Shown here one piece after another: positions 1 to 9,253 of a DNA stretch of 64,000 bases (position 1 is the stretch's first letter; the number at the start of each line of letters is the position of its first letter). A program made the translations under genes and the position numbers. The stretch comes from Diatrype stigma (lineage: Eukaryota > Ascomycota > Sordariomycetes > Xylariales > Diatrypaceae), in NCBI GenBank assembly GCA_022225965.2, contig JAKJXP020000011.1, positions 603,987-667,986 of the forward strand, in the 5' to 3' direction. The notes beneath the pieces were generated by a model. The model saw only the letters and a program-made list of their open reading frames with translations. It did not search any database and was not told where the DNA came from.

Positions 1-300
1 GGAGCGCTCGGGGAGGCCGACCACCATGACGCTCTCGAACTGTCGAGCAACGGGGTGGCTTGTTAGTTGTCTGTTGAAGAGGGATCCGTGTGGCTTACTT
101 ACGCCCAGAGTAGCATTCGCTACGATATTCGGTATATCCAAGGTCGGTTCGGCTTTCGTGATTGGGGCCGGGGTCGATGTGGGCGAGCTCCATGTCAGGT
201 TCACTCTGTTCAGGAGGAATATGGTGTTGAGCAGCCCTAGAGTAATGCAGACAATGATGGCGCCCCTCGGCCACGTATAGGCAGGATTGTCGAAGAACAT
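1..300 (-). CDS. GT25-like type II membrane glycosyltransferase, 5' end only
   Basis: The ATG is at 300. Exon 1 (300-103, 66 codons) encodes a short cytosolic start, one hydrophobic anchor (about residues 13-30, IIVCITLGLLNTIFLL) and a Pro/Thr-rich stem. A clean intron follows (102-40, donor GTAAGT, branch CTAAC, acceptor CAG). The frame then resumes in phase 0 with FESVMVVGLPERS and runs off the window. A signal anchor followed by F-x-x-V-x-V-x-x-L-P-x-R is how fungal glycosyltransferase family 25 (LPS-type) proteins begin, which implies a Golgi-lumenal enzyme. The catalytic DD motif lies outside the window, so the family call is an inference from the N-terminus; the exon structure is read directly. 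Confidence 0.6.
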   Translation of the reverse strand, partial: MFFDNPAYTWPRGAIIVCITLGLLNTIFLLNRVNLTWSSPTSTPAPITKAEPTLDIPNIVANATLGVSKPHGSLFNRQLTSHPVARQFESVMVVGLPERS

Positions 301-1331
301 GATGTCCAGACACTCACACTGACCGTTCGATGAATAGGTGAAACAGCAAAGAAGCGACGGCAGGACCGCGATGACCAAATAAATATATTCTTAATCAATA
401 TAGGGAAGCAGGCTTGAAAGGGGATTCCTCTCAATGCAACGATGTCGGGTCGGTCAGTTGGTTCGTTTTCTTGTCGGCAGTTGGAGGAATCGGGCCATTG
501 CTCATTGCTAGAGATGGCACGACAGTTCGCGGCGGTCACCATCATCCCACCTTCCTACCTGCTACGTGAATGCTCACATTACACGAAGCACCTATATGTG
601 GCATTAGCTCACTGTCATGCCTGGACGGTCGTACCTGAACGGCAACAGAATCACTGGATTGGCCGTCGCCGCGTTGTATGTCCTGCCACCCAGTAGCTAC
701 ACCAGATCGCGTACCAAGGCCGTAGTCGTTCTACTTGTACAGGTTCTACTTGTACAACGGCTTGGGGCTAAGTTAAGGGGACGGGCCAGCTTCCAGGCTT
801 CGTGCATAATATGTAACGAGTTATACGTGTAAAGACTTATCTATTGGGTTTACTGTGTGCACCTTCCATCTGCTGTTTATAGGCTGTAGGCACCTGTATC
901 TATAGCTTTGGAACCTGGGAAGAGACGAGCGAGCCCCCTATTTTCCAGCCCTAATCTATCTTAGGAATAGCGTGCGTCACTTCTGGGGCTATAAGCCCCG
1001 ATAGTCATGTCCATATATTATACCTATCATCGTCCCTTAAGCTTATCTTCCCCTTACATCACATTTGGAAATTTCTATGGGAAGGAAAGGTGGGGTGGAT
1101 TTAGCATATAACAAATAGCTCTCATCATATATCTGTAGTTATATACAGTGCGAGGGCACGGGGAGAAGGATCATGGTCCATCTACATCTTACAAGTTTCC
1201 TGTTGCGAATAGGGGGCTCCTATTGGGGATAAGGCTAGCCCGATAAGGACCCTTGCACTGAATCGGTATATGAGCTATCCGAAGGTGCCTTCTGTATATA
1301 AACTGCAATCTCTACAGCATTAGACCTAGAG
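301..1331. other. intergenic, no gene recognised
   Basis: This stretch separates the GT25-like gene from the 3' end of the bZIP gene. Only short unconvincing open frames are present. A small direct repeat, TTCTACTTGTACA twice, occurs around 729-756. I see no RNA gene or repeat of note. Confidence 0.5.
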
Positions 1332-2265
1332 TCAGGCATCATGGACAACAAATGGCTCCTCGCCTTTCTTCATCCGCCACCGATTTGTCGCCTCTAACGC
1401 CCCGGGCAATCGTTGAAATAACCAGCCCCATTTCCTCAGAAATCCTTCCGACATCTCCCACCCGGTGATGTCCCAAGGCGGCGACCACGCGATGATCCCG
1501 CGCCGCTCGACCTCATCGTCGGGAAAGCCTTCGAACAGCCCGCCGATGCAGTCGGCCCACAGCTCGTCCTCGTCGAAGGTGCCGGCAGCCCGGATCAGGC
1601 GGTCTCGCCCCTCAGGACAGGGGAACATATCGATCCAGTCACCGTGCGGCACCGTTTGCTGCAGGACGGTGGGCAGTAGTGTGGGAGGAAGTCGTTCGGG
1701 CTTGGTAGGGTAGGGCAGAACGTGGACCAGTTCCTCGCCACAGTCGAGCGGCGTGACGAGGATGCCCGAGATGAGACTGCGGTTGACAGCCAGGGCGCGG
1801 AGGGCGTTGAATTGGAGGAGTGTGATGAGATGGTCTCCGCAGAGGGGAAAGACGGTGCTTAACCGCCCTTTTCTATTTCTAGATTTATCTGGCAGTAAGG
1901 GACTTCTCGCATTGTACAGTTGCTTGATACGGGAAGCTGGGACGGCGGAGACGGATTGCTGCTCCATATCCCAGCATTCTACCAGCGCTTCTTCTGATCT
2001 GATCAGTCTCCCGGTTGCGTTTTCACTGGATGTTGCTTCGCCTTTTCTTGTCAGGGCTTTGCGTTTTCCTACTACACTGTGAGTTTCGATAATCCGCTAC
2101 CCACCCCTTGATCGGACTGGCCCTGACTCCCGGTCCCTAATTCGGACAGAACAGAAGAAGAAAAAGTCTTATTGACTTACGGTATGCCCTTGTATTCAGT
2201 CTAGTTTGTGCTCGTCTGCGTGCTGCAGCATCCTTGGTCCCGGTCCAGTCATCTTCCCTGCCCAT
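1332..2265 (-). CDS. bZIP transcription factor with C-terminal DUF3425 domain
   Basis: I assembled two exons: 2265-2181 and 2068-1332, with an intron of 112 bases (2180-2069, donor GTAAGT, acceptor TAG). The product is 273 residues. Exon 1 gives a basic region (DAAARRRAQTRLNTRAY) that continues across the splice into RKRKALTRKG. This is the N-x-x-R-A-Y-R-x-R-K signature of fungal bZIP proteins, with Thr at one position that is usually Gln. The C-terminal about 150 residues (LITLLQFNALRAL, DWIDMFPCPEGRDRLI, ending WGWLF) are the DUF3425 domain, a common partner of this bZIP type. No long leucine zipper is obvious. It should act as a nuclear DNA-binding regulator. It is transcribed divergently from the dehydrogenase at 2996, with which it shares a promoter region full of repeated motifs. 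Confidence 0.85.
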
Positions 2266-2497
2266 CGCCTGTACGCGGTGAGCAAGTCATGCCTGCCAGA
2301 GGTTGAGGCCTGGAGGCGGCCTGATACGTACCTCGGCCAACTGCGGCATCAATGCGAGTTGGATGCGCGCATGCGTTTCTATTGAGCTGGTAGGCTGATA
2401 CGTACTAGACATGATGCTAGCGGACGTTGAAGATGTTGCGATGATGATATTGGTAATGAATGATGCAAGTGTCCCCGGCTCGGCTAAGGTAGTATAT

Positions 2498-2773
2498 GCA
2501 GCTTGCTCACAACGACGACCACCGCGGTTTGACACTCGGAACCGGAGGAACTGATATGCTGACAGCAGCTGACTATCCCCATTCCGTAGTTGAGGCGCAG
2601 ATAGACAGGGGGTTTTCAGCTCTTCTAGCGTCATGCAACCTGCTCACATCATGGACGCCCCACGCTTTATGCTGAATGCAGCTGGCTCACTCGCCCACAC
2701 GGAATTCTCCTATTGGTCGTTCTCTTCAACATGTTTAAGGGTCATGCAGGTGGCTCACAAGCAGCTGGCTCAC
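2498..2773. promoter_or_regulatory. cluster of five 13-base direct repeats (consensus GCAGSTGGCTCAC)
   Basis: Five same-strand copies of GCA-SN-TGGCTCAC-like sequence lie in the bZIP/dehydrogenase divergent intergenic region. They are GCAGCTTGCTCAC (2498-2510), GCAACCTGCTCAC (2635-2647), GCAGCTGGCTCAC (2678-2690), GCAGGTGGCTCAC (2746-2758) and GCAGCTGGCTCAC (2761-2773). Two copies are identical and CTCAC is invariant. Several contain an E-box-like CAGCTG or CAGGTG. The arrangement resembles a cluster of transcription-factor sites; which factor binds is unknown. Confidence 0.6.
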
Positions 2774-2858
2774 GATATCTGATGCTCAAGCATTGGAGGC
2801 TCAGAATGATATCCAATGACAAAAGGCAAATATGGAGGACATTGTTCAGAAAGGGCAA

Positions 2859-2865
2859 TATAAAG
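2859..2865 (+). promoter_or_regulatory. TATA-like box (TATAAAG) upstream of the dehydrogenase
   Basis: TATAAAG lies 137 bases upstream of the dehydrogenase ATG at 2996 and downstream of the repeat cluster. Position and sequence suit a core promoter element; there is no direct proof of use. Confidence 0.4.
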
Positions 2866-2995
2866 ATCGTAGCAACACCTTGAGTCCGACACATCTCTTT
2901 GTATCATCAATCACATAGAAAGCAATCCAAGACATCAAATCATCTGTATTTATCAGTTGCACCTTGACAAGCTAGCTCAAGTACCCCCTTTCAAG

Positions 2996-4034
2996 ATGAC
3001 GTTCCAACCCGACGCTCTCCCCGATCTCAACGGCAAAGTATTTATAGTCACAGGTGGGAATTCCGGCATGTAAGTCTCCCGTCTCACCAGGCAGCCCGAA
3101 TCCCTGTTGATCTGATTTGATCTAACCCGACCACAGAGGCTATTACACCGTAGCCCACCTAGCAGAACACGGCGCCCACGTTTACATGTGCGCCCGATCC
3201 CCAAAGAAGGGCACGGCAGCGATCGCCGACATCAAGAAAATGCACCCCTCAGCAAACATCGACCTCCTGCAGATGGACCTCATGGACCTCGCCAGCGTCG
3301 TCGCGGCGGCCCAGCACTTCCTCACCCTCGAAACCGCCCTGCACGGCCTGGTCAACAACGCAGGCATCATGGCGACGCCCTTCGAGACAACCAAAGACGG
3401 CCACGAGGCCCAGTGGCAGACCAACTACCTCGCGCACTGGGTCCTGACGGAGCACCTGCTCCCTCTGATGCTGCGGACCGCCCAGGACAAGGCGCTGCCG
3501 CCCGGCAGCGTGCGCATCGTCAACCTCACCTCGTCGGGCCACTTGGGCGCGCCCAAGGGGGGCATCCATTTTGAGGACCTGGCGCTCAAAGAGAGCGGCG
3601 GCCCGTGGACGCGGTACGGACAGAGCAAGCTCGCCAACATCCTGCACACCAAGACCCTGCACACGACGTACGGCCCCGGCTCTCCCAGCGCGCGGAACGG
3701 GGACGGCGAGATCTGGGTCTCGTCCGTGCATCCGGGCTTGGTGGAGACGAACCTCGTCACGCCGGCGGAGGGGCCGGGTTGGGACATGGCGACTGTTTTC
3801 TCGGGCCTGCGCAAGTTTGGATTGATGTACCCTGCCGACAAGGGGTCGTGGACCAGCTTGTGCTGTGCGGCGAGTCCCGATATGAAGGCGGAGCAGAGCG
3901 GCGATTATTGCGAAATCTTCCGGCGGTGTGGGGAGCCGAGGTGGCAGAGCGGTCCGGCGAAGGATGGGAAGCTGGCAGAGAGGTTGGAGGCGTGGACTAG
4001 GGAGGCGATGAGGAAGGAAGGGTGGGTTCAGTAA
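2996..4034 (+). CDS. short-chain dehydrogenase/reductase (retinol-dehydrogenase-like)
   Basis: Exon 1 is 2996-3069, the intron 3070-3136 (67 bases, GTAAGT...CAG) and exon 2 3137-4034, giving 323 residues. The Rossmann nucleotide motif TGGNSGIG is created across the splice junction. NNAGIM, the catalytic Ser region (LTSSGHLG) and the Y-x-x-x-K motif (YGQSKLAN) follow in order, so all classical SDR active-site residues are present. Fold and length match the fungal subgroup related to retinol dehydrogenase and WWOX-type enzymes, which use NAD(P)H; the substrate cannot be told. There is no signal peptide, so it is probably cytosolic. Its promoter is shared with the divergent bZIP gene. The body is GC-rich at third codon positions. 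Confidence 0.92.
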
Positions 4035-4298
4035 TGGCGTCAAATGTTTCAGTGATTCTCAATTGCATTAATAGATTTATCTTTTTAGAGGTTCGCCCGC
4101 CCCTATAGGACCCGTCCCATGTGCGATCGTGGCATCGTGAAAGGTATTCCCAGAGATTTGTTCCGCCATGCGCCAAGCTCTCTCTTGGCGCGGCATTATA
4201 TCATTGTTCGCCCGAGAAATTTCAGTTCGTGATTGACTCGTATCTCCAGAGCTTGCCAGTGCTAGGCTATACAAGGACTTTCCTTCTTCTGACCTGTG

Positions 4299-5674
4299 TT
4301 ATTGGGCAGAATCACTCAAAGTCAAATTCGTATATCTTGCGAACGGCTGTCGGGGATGACTGAGGCTTTGAAATGGGATGGCTGAGGGGGTTTCGGCTAT
4401 TATGGCCTTTTTTCTCTTTCCCAATGGCAACGATCTTATTATCCAAGAAAGGAATCGAGACTCCTGAAATCCCTCGTGCAAGACCTGCGGCGTTGAGGGG
4501 AGGCAAAAGACTAAAAGACCGCAGGTCACTTCGGAAAGCAAGCATAGTTCCGAGGCTGGTAAGAGGTTGAAGGTTACGTCGCGATCCTGCCAATATCTGA
4601 ACCACACGACTAGTCGACAGGCGGACGCAGTGCAAGCACTATAGTACGTCAGCTGACCCAACTGGGAGAACAAAGCCCAAGGGATACGAGAAATAGTAGT
4701 TCTCACAGCAACCCAATGCAGAACACCAGAGAGACGCTGATCTTTCGGCTCGTAGACATTTGCAGCTGCCAAATGACGTGTTGCGGAAGCAAAAGTATAA
4801 TGATATCTGAAAGGACAACGCAGCAAGTAAGAAATATTCTTAAAGGGTCGAAGTCGAAGTCGGAGCATTTCCCCCCCTGGACAGTGAAGTCCCATAGCTT
4901 CCGAGTTGGAATGCATATGAGGTTCGTAGCGAGGGTTGCTACGAGAAATATTAGGATACCTAGAACTAACACGATGTAGCATGACCAGCGCAAAGTATTG
5001 TGTATTCCCCTTGGAGCAAATATCCGCGTCCAATCTAAGAGAATGGCTGTCTTGACACCAAATATGCCGACATTGTATAGATTGTTGCAAATATACTCAG
5101 CCTAGCACATGTAAGTGATATCTTGAAAAGGAGAGGGTAGCCGAAGAGGTCAATACTTACAAACCAAACGTCAGAGTAGTCTCTCCATGTCAGATCCCAC
5201 ACGTGAACAAATGCGCTGACACCTGAGATACTAGGATACATGTAGCAGGCAAGCGTGGCCCAGATAGCCTGGTCTTGTTAGACCTTTACAAATATATTGA
5301 GGGAAAAGAGCTGTTCGAGCCCATAGTTCATCAGGTTCGTGTACTTACGAATGACACGACCCCTATATCTAAGACACGTGGACATGCATCAGAGATAAAG
5401 GTTTCCAAAGGCAGACAGGAAAAGGCCCTTACTTACAGTCTTCGATCCCGACCTTCTTGATGATGGAGATTCTGGAATAAATTCGTATCATCGCAACTGT
5501 GATGCCAATGGCCAGGTTCACGGAAATGATGGCATAGCTGATCATGTTTCTGTTGGGCGGGTTATCGAGGTTCTGCGCCACCCCCGGAGGCGGCTGCATC
5601 ACTGGTGAGTTTAAGGCTATCTCCTGCTCGTGTGGTGAGAGGTAGGGTATCTCCGCTGCGGTGTAGTTATTCAT
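4299..5674 (-). CDS. fungal rhodopsin-domain seven-transmembrane protein
   Basis: I assembled five exons: 5674-5437, 5368-5349, 5268-5161, 5101-4707 and 4638-4299. All introns are GT-AG and 59-80 bases long; the second exon is only 20 bases. The product is 366 residues. The N-terminus (ISYAIISVNLAIGITVAMIRIYSRISI, KKVGIEDYIGVVSF) and later parts (GGKCSDFDFD, LPQHVIWQLQMSTSRKI, CIGLLACTASACRLV, DVTFNLLPASELCLLSEVTCG, FCLPSTP) follow the plan of the fungal rhodopsin-like integral membrane family (PF20684 type). Members have seven helices and a basic cytosolic loop after helix 5, and none has a proven ligand. The last intron (4706-4639, branch CTGAC, acceptor TATAG) resolves what first looks like a stop after CIGLL. 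The extreme C-terminus is the least certain part. Confidence 0.85.
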
Positions 5675-7494
5675 GATTAATTGGTTGATGGGGTTAAAGT
5701 GATTTTGCTCTCAAGTAAAAGACCGAAGAGAAATACGCAAGTAGATCATGGTTTCAAATTCAACGGCAACAGATTTACAAGATGAGCAAGCAGATTACGG
5801 GGGAAATGTTTTAACGCAGCCCTGAGGTAATATGAATAGCATAGCCCGCTCGTAGCCAAGAAAAGGGCTTCCCGCATGCTTGAGCTATGTTACACCCCGT
5901 ACTGGCTCTAATGTGCTTAGCTGGCATGCTGGAATACCGACAGGTTGTCAGCGTGGTATGCAGGCATGCGCCTTTTCAGGTGGCTGGATCCTGATTAGAC
6001 CGTATTGCAACGCTGACATGTACACAGCTCGGAAATCTTTACCCCTTCCGGAGAGCCTCGTGGAATGGGCGATAAACGGCACGTTTCATCGGGTTAGAAG
6101 ATCATTGTGTAAGAATATGTACTAACATGAGGCCAATATATCGCAAAGGCTCTGTAAAGTCCGGACGATACACATATCAATATAGACCAGAAATGATAAA
6201 TGACATGCTGAAGTCGTGAATCATCCCATACATCAAGAGTCGAAGTAGCCTAGGCAACACCTTGTCCGCCTCAAATCGAAGGGAAGCGATCTTCCCTAAA
6301 TATTATCTAATCGCTACCTCACGTCTTAGGACATACTTCACCGCAAGTCCGGTCAGTAAATTCTCTGTGACAAGGACAAGTACCAAGGGTCTGCTCAATG
6401 GTCGACACATCTCATCTACTTGCGACAGGAAATCAAAAAGAGGTGTGGTAACGAGACAGCGCACTTGTTATCAGTTCTTCCTCATTCTACCAGCCTGGGA
6501 ATATAAGCCTATGGTTCGTCGCTTCGTCGTCCAGACTCCAAATGGGGGGGTCAAAACTTCAGCAGCCGTGCCCAAGTGATGGCATGGTCGTATTATGCCA
6601 AATAGGGAATGCAGCCAGGCCTGGTTCCTGGAATACACACCAAACTTCAGGATTTATTGGAATACCTAATATAGCCGACAAATAATCGACGGTGGACAAT
6701 GTGGAAGTCGGACAAGACAAGATACGTAGCTCTATTTACAATATATAATGGTCCCGTCGGTTTCCTGGACGGCTGCAGAAAATAGGTCGGTACGTTTCTA
6801 GCGACCCTATAAGAATAGTTGGTCAGTTTGTTTTATACTTACAAGCGAGTATATACTTCTCGCATGTTATTGGAAATATTTGGCGCTAAAAGGGGTTGGA
6901 TAGGAGATTTTGGGGTACATAATACAGCGATCGGCACATAGCGGTTTGACGCAAAATATATAGAGCTCTCCCGCTCCTTGGACTAGATAAAGTAGAAATC
7001 CGAGTAATGCGTTAGCAAGTTAGCATTTGCATTGTTCATTATATAAAAACAGGAAGGTGAGTAACCATGATGCCAAGGCCGTATTTCGTACGGAGTAGGA
7101 TGGAGTAGGATTCTTGCTGACTGTCAAGTTTTAAATGGAAATGGAAATGCTTACTCGCTCAGCTGGGTGGGCTATTACTTGAGCACCGTTGATCGCCATT
7201 TACGACGTCCTGCCTCTTTCTATCGTCCGTATGCAATGCCGTACCGGTATCCCGTATGCCCTACAGTTAAGTGGGTTCCTTTAAGTTGCATCCACTCGCT
7301 CCTGTCGAAGATGTTTTGAACTGTTGATGGATTACCAGCATGCTAGCTTCACTGGAAAAACTTGGTTGGGAATAGTGCATAAATATATCGAAGATAGGAG
7401 GAAGCAGAAAACCATTAAGCATTCAAAAAGGAGTACTGTGGTCTACTTTTACTACATCGAAACTCAACTCCTACCAATTCCATTATTGTAAATA
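5675..7494. other. intergenic, no gene recognised
   Basis: This is 1.8 kb between divergent genes (rhodopsin-domain leftward, secreted protein rightward). Open frames of 60-105 codons exist (for example 6262-6579), but none shows domain sequence, splice sites or codon bias like the neighbours. It probably holds both promoters. Confidence 0.5.
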
Positions 7495-8577
7495 ATGATC
7501 AGGTTCATGGGTTCTGCCCCAATCACGTTATGCGCCTTGCTAGCTTTATATCATGGAGCGGCAATTGGTTTCGATATCGAAGGACCCTGGGATATAAACA
7601 CGCCCGTCCACGAAACGCTCACCCTCTCAGTTCTCATGCACTCAACCTTCGGCGCGAGTAAGGCTTACACCGTCGACGACGCCCCGCCGGACATCAAGGA
7701 GTTCTTCCGCGGCGATATGTGGAACGACGACCCAGAGTGCCAGATGTTCGACGACGAGGAAGATGACAACTGGAACTTCTCGAGCGGCACGGTCTGGCTC
7801 TCCAAATTCACGGCCGCCCAGTACGGCGACTTCGACGAGGGCAACCTCATCGGCCGCAGCCACTTCTGGGACCTGCAGTTCCTGCACGCCATGGGCGCCG
7901 CCCTCGGCGAGCAGCCGGACGACACGCGTGCCAAGATCATGCTGTGGCTCGAGGTCGCGTACAAGCTATCCGTCGGTGGCGGGGGCATCGATGGCGCGGA
8001 TGCCATCGGCGACGTGCCCGTCACGTCTGTTGTGAACGAGACGACCAGCTACCAGCTCTCAGACTTCTTCACGGCGACGAGTTCCCCGCGCAGCACCGAC
8101 AGCCTGTCTTCGCTCTTCGCCTGCTCTACTCGGTACCGACATGTCGACGTCCAGCGCCGCGCGATCGGGTCCTGCTTGCACCTCGTGCAAGACTCGTTCG
8201 CCAGGGGGCACACTCGGCGCGTACTCCTCAATCCGGAAGACCTGGTTCCCAGTGTCAGCGGCAACGGGACGATAACTGAGTTCGCCCCTGGCAAGTACGC
8301 CGTGCTCGGCGCTGTCGAGAACTTCCACTCGTACGTGGATCAGGGGTCTGCGCACGCCGACGCCGACCACTGGGATTCGGATTGGCCGGACATGGATGCC
8401 GCCGAGCCCTCCTCGTTCGACCGCCTCTGGGGCGCCCGCGTGGCGCAGGAGAAGGGCGTCCGGCTTCTGGACTTCTGGCAGGCGGGGACGGCGTGGGAGG
8501 ACGGCGTGGCGGATTGGCTGCTAGGCGAGGTGTTCAACTTGTCGCCTAATGCCACATCGTCTGATAATACGGTCTAG
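7495..8577 (+). CDS. secreted protein resembling zinc-dependent phospholipase C / P1 nuclease fold
   Basis: An intronless frame of 360 residues. Residues 1-26 look like a signal peptide (hydrophobic PITLCALLALYHGAAIG), so it is predicted secreted. The mature part carries His39, His123 and His131, then CLHLVQDSFARGH with His229, Asp233 and His239 in H-x3-D-x5-H spacing, and HSYVDQGSAH with His278, Asp282 and His287. The H-x3-D-x5-H spacing and the overall order of His/Asp residues resemble the three-zinc site of bacterial phospholipase C and S1/P1 nucleases. I infer a metal-dependent hydrolase of that superfamily, but overall similarity is low and the substrate is unknown. Several N-glycosylation sequons are present. 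The coding sequence is strongly GC-rich compared with its flanks. Confidence 0.6.
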   Translation: MIRFMGSAPITLCALLALYHGAAIGFDIEGPWDINTPVHETLTLSVLMHSTFGASKAYTVDDAPPDIKEFFRGDMWNDDPECQMFDDEEDDNWNFSSGTVWLSKFTAAQYGDFDEGNLIGRSHFWDLQFLHAMGAALGEQPDDTRAKIMLWLEVAYKLSVGGGGIDGADAIGDVPVTSVVNETTSYQLSDFFTATSSPRSTDSLSSLFACSTRYRHVDVQRRAIGSCLHLVQDSFARGHTRRVLLNPEDLVPSVSGNGTITEFAPGKYAVLGAVENFHSYVDQGSAHADADHWDSDWPDMDAAEPSSFDRLWGARVAQEKGVRLLDFWQAGTAWEDGVADWLLGEVFNLSPNATSSDNTV

Positions 8578-9253
8578 TCATGACATTGCGGCTCATCAAA
8601 GCAGTCTTGGTCTCAAGACTCTGATTAGGCATAATGGGAAGAGCTCAATGGGAATGGGGAAGACATGGCGAGGTTCATATGGGAATTCGATTTGCTTAAG
8701 TGTTTGGATGGCAAGATAGGCGCATTAGTCGAGCAATACAGATATATATGGTTATGGGTTATTGGATGCGGTCGAAGCAGAAAGAAGAATAGGGAATCCC
8801 ATGTCGCGTACCAGCTTTAGCTCACACGCATCGTAGCATTCGGGTACAGTAGCCAGAACAGTCAGGGGTAATTATTGTCCATCGGCGAAGCTATTCCCGA
8901 GAATGGTGCATGTTAGCCGACAACACAGAATAGCAGATAAACAAACCAGAACAAATTCTTATTGGATGAGGCATTAGGTCTGCACTGCCGAAACGCGTCC
9001 TGTGTTCAATATGTCACAACAATCGCGTTCTCGCCTGGCAGGGCAGATCTATTCCCCACACGTAATGGTAGAGAACTCCACGAGAACCTCGCAATCTACC
9101 CTTTCCTTCTCTATCAATAACAGCATAACGCTAGCAAATCACGGCGGCTAAGTCACTTTCTCAACCCGTTCGCCTTCTTTTCCTATTCTCACCCTCAGAC
9201 GGGGCTGAGATCTCCCAGCATCTCTTAACTTCGTATTTGAGGAAGAGGAAGTT
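8578..9253. other. intergenic, no gene recognised
   Basis: The 3' flank of the secreted protein gene and the 5' flank of the HET gene. No feature stands out. Confidence 0.5.

Noticed and set aside
2287..2634. 115-codon minus-strand frame upstream of the bZIP gene, first considered its 5' exon
   Set aside because: A better exon with a bZIP basic region and GTAAGT donor begins at 2265; this frame overlaps the repeat cluster and carries no domain.
3249..4043. 264-codon frame on the minus strand opposite the dehydrogenase
   Set aside because: It is an antisense shadow of GC-rich coding sequence; the Pro/Arg-rich translation has no domain, and the + strand frame has a complete SDR active site.
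4700..4710. Apparent premature stop in the rhodopsin-domain gene after CIGLL
   Set aside because: A 68-base GT-AG intron (4706-4639) with branch CTGAC removes it and restores the family motif in frame.
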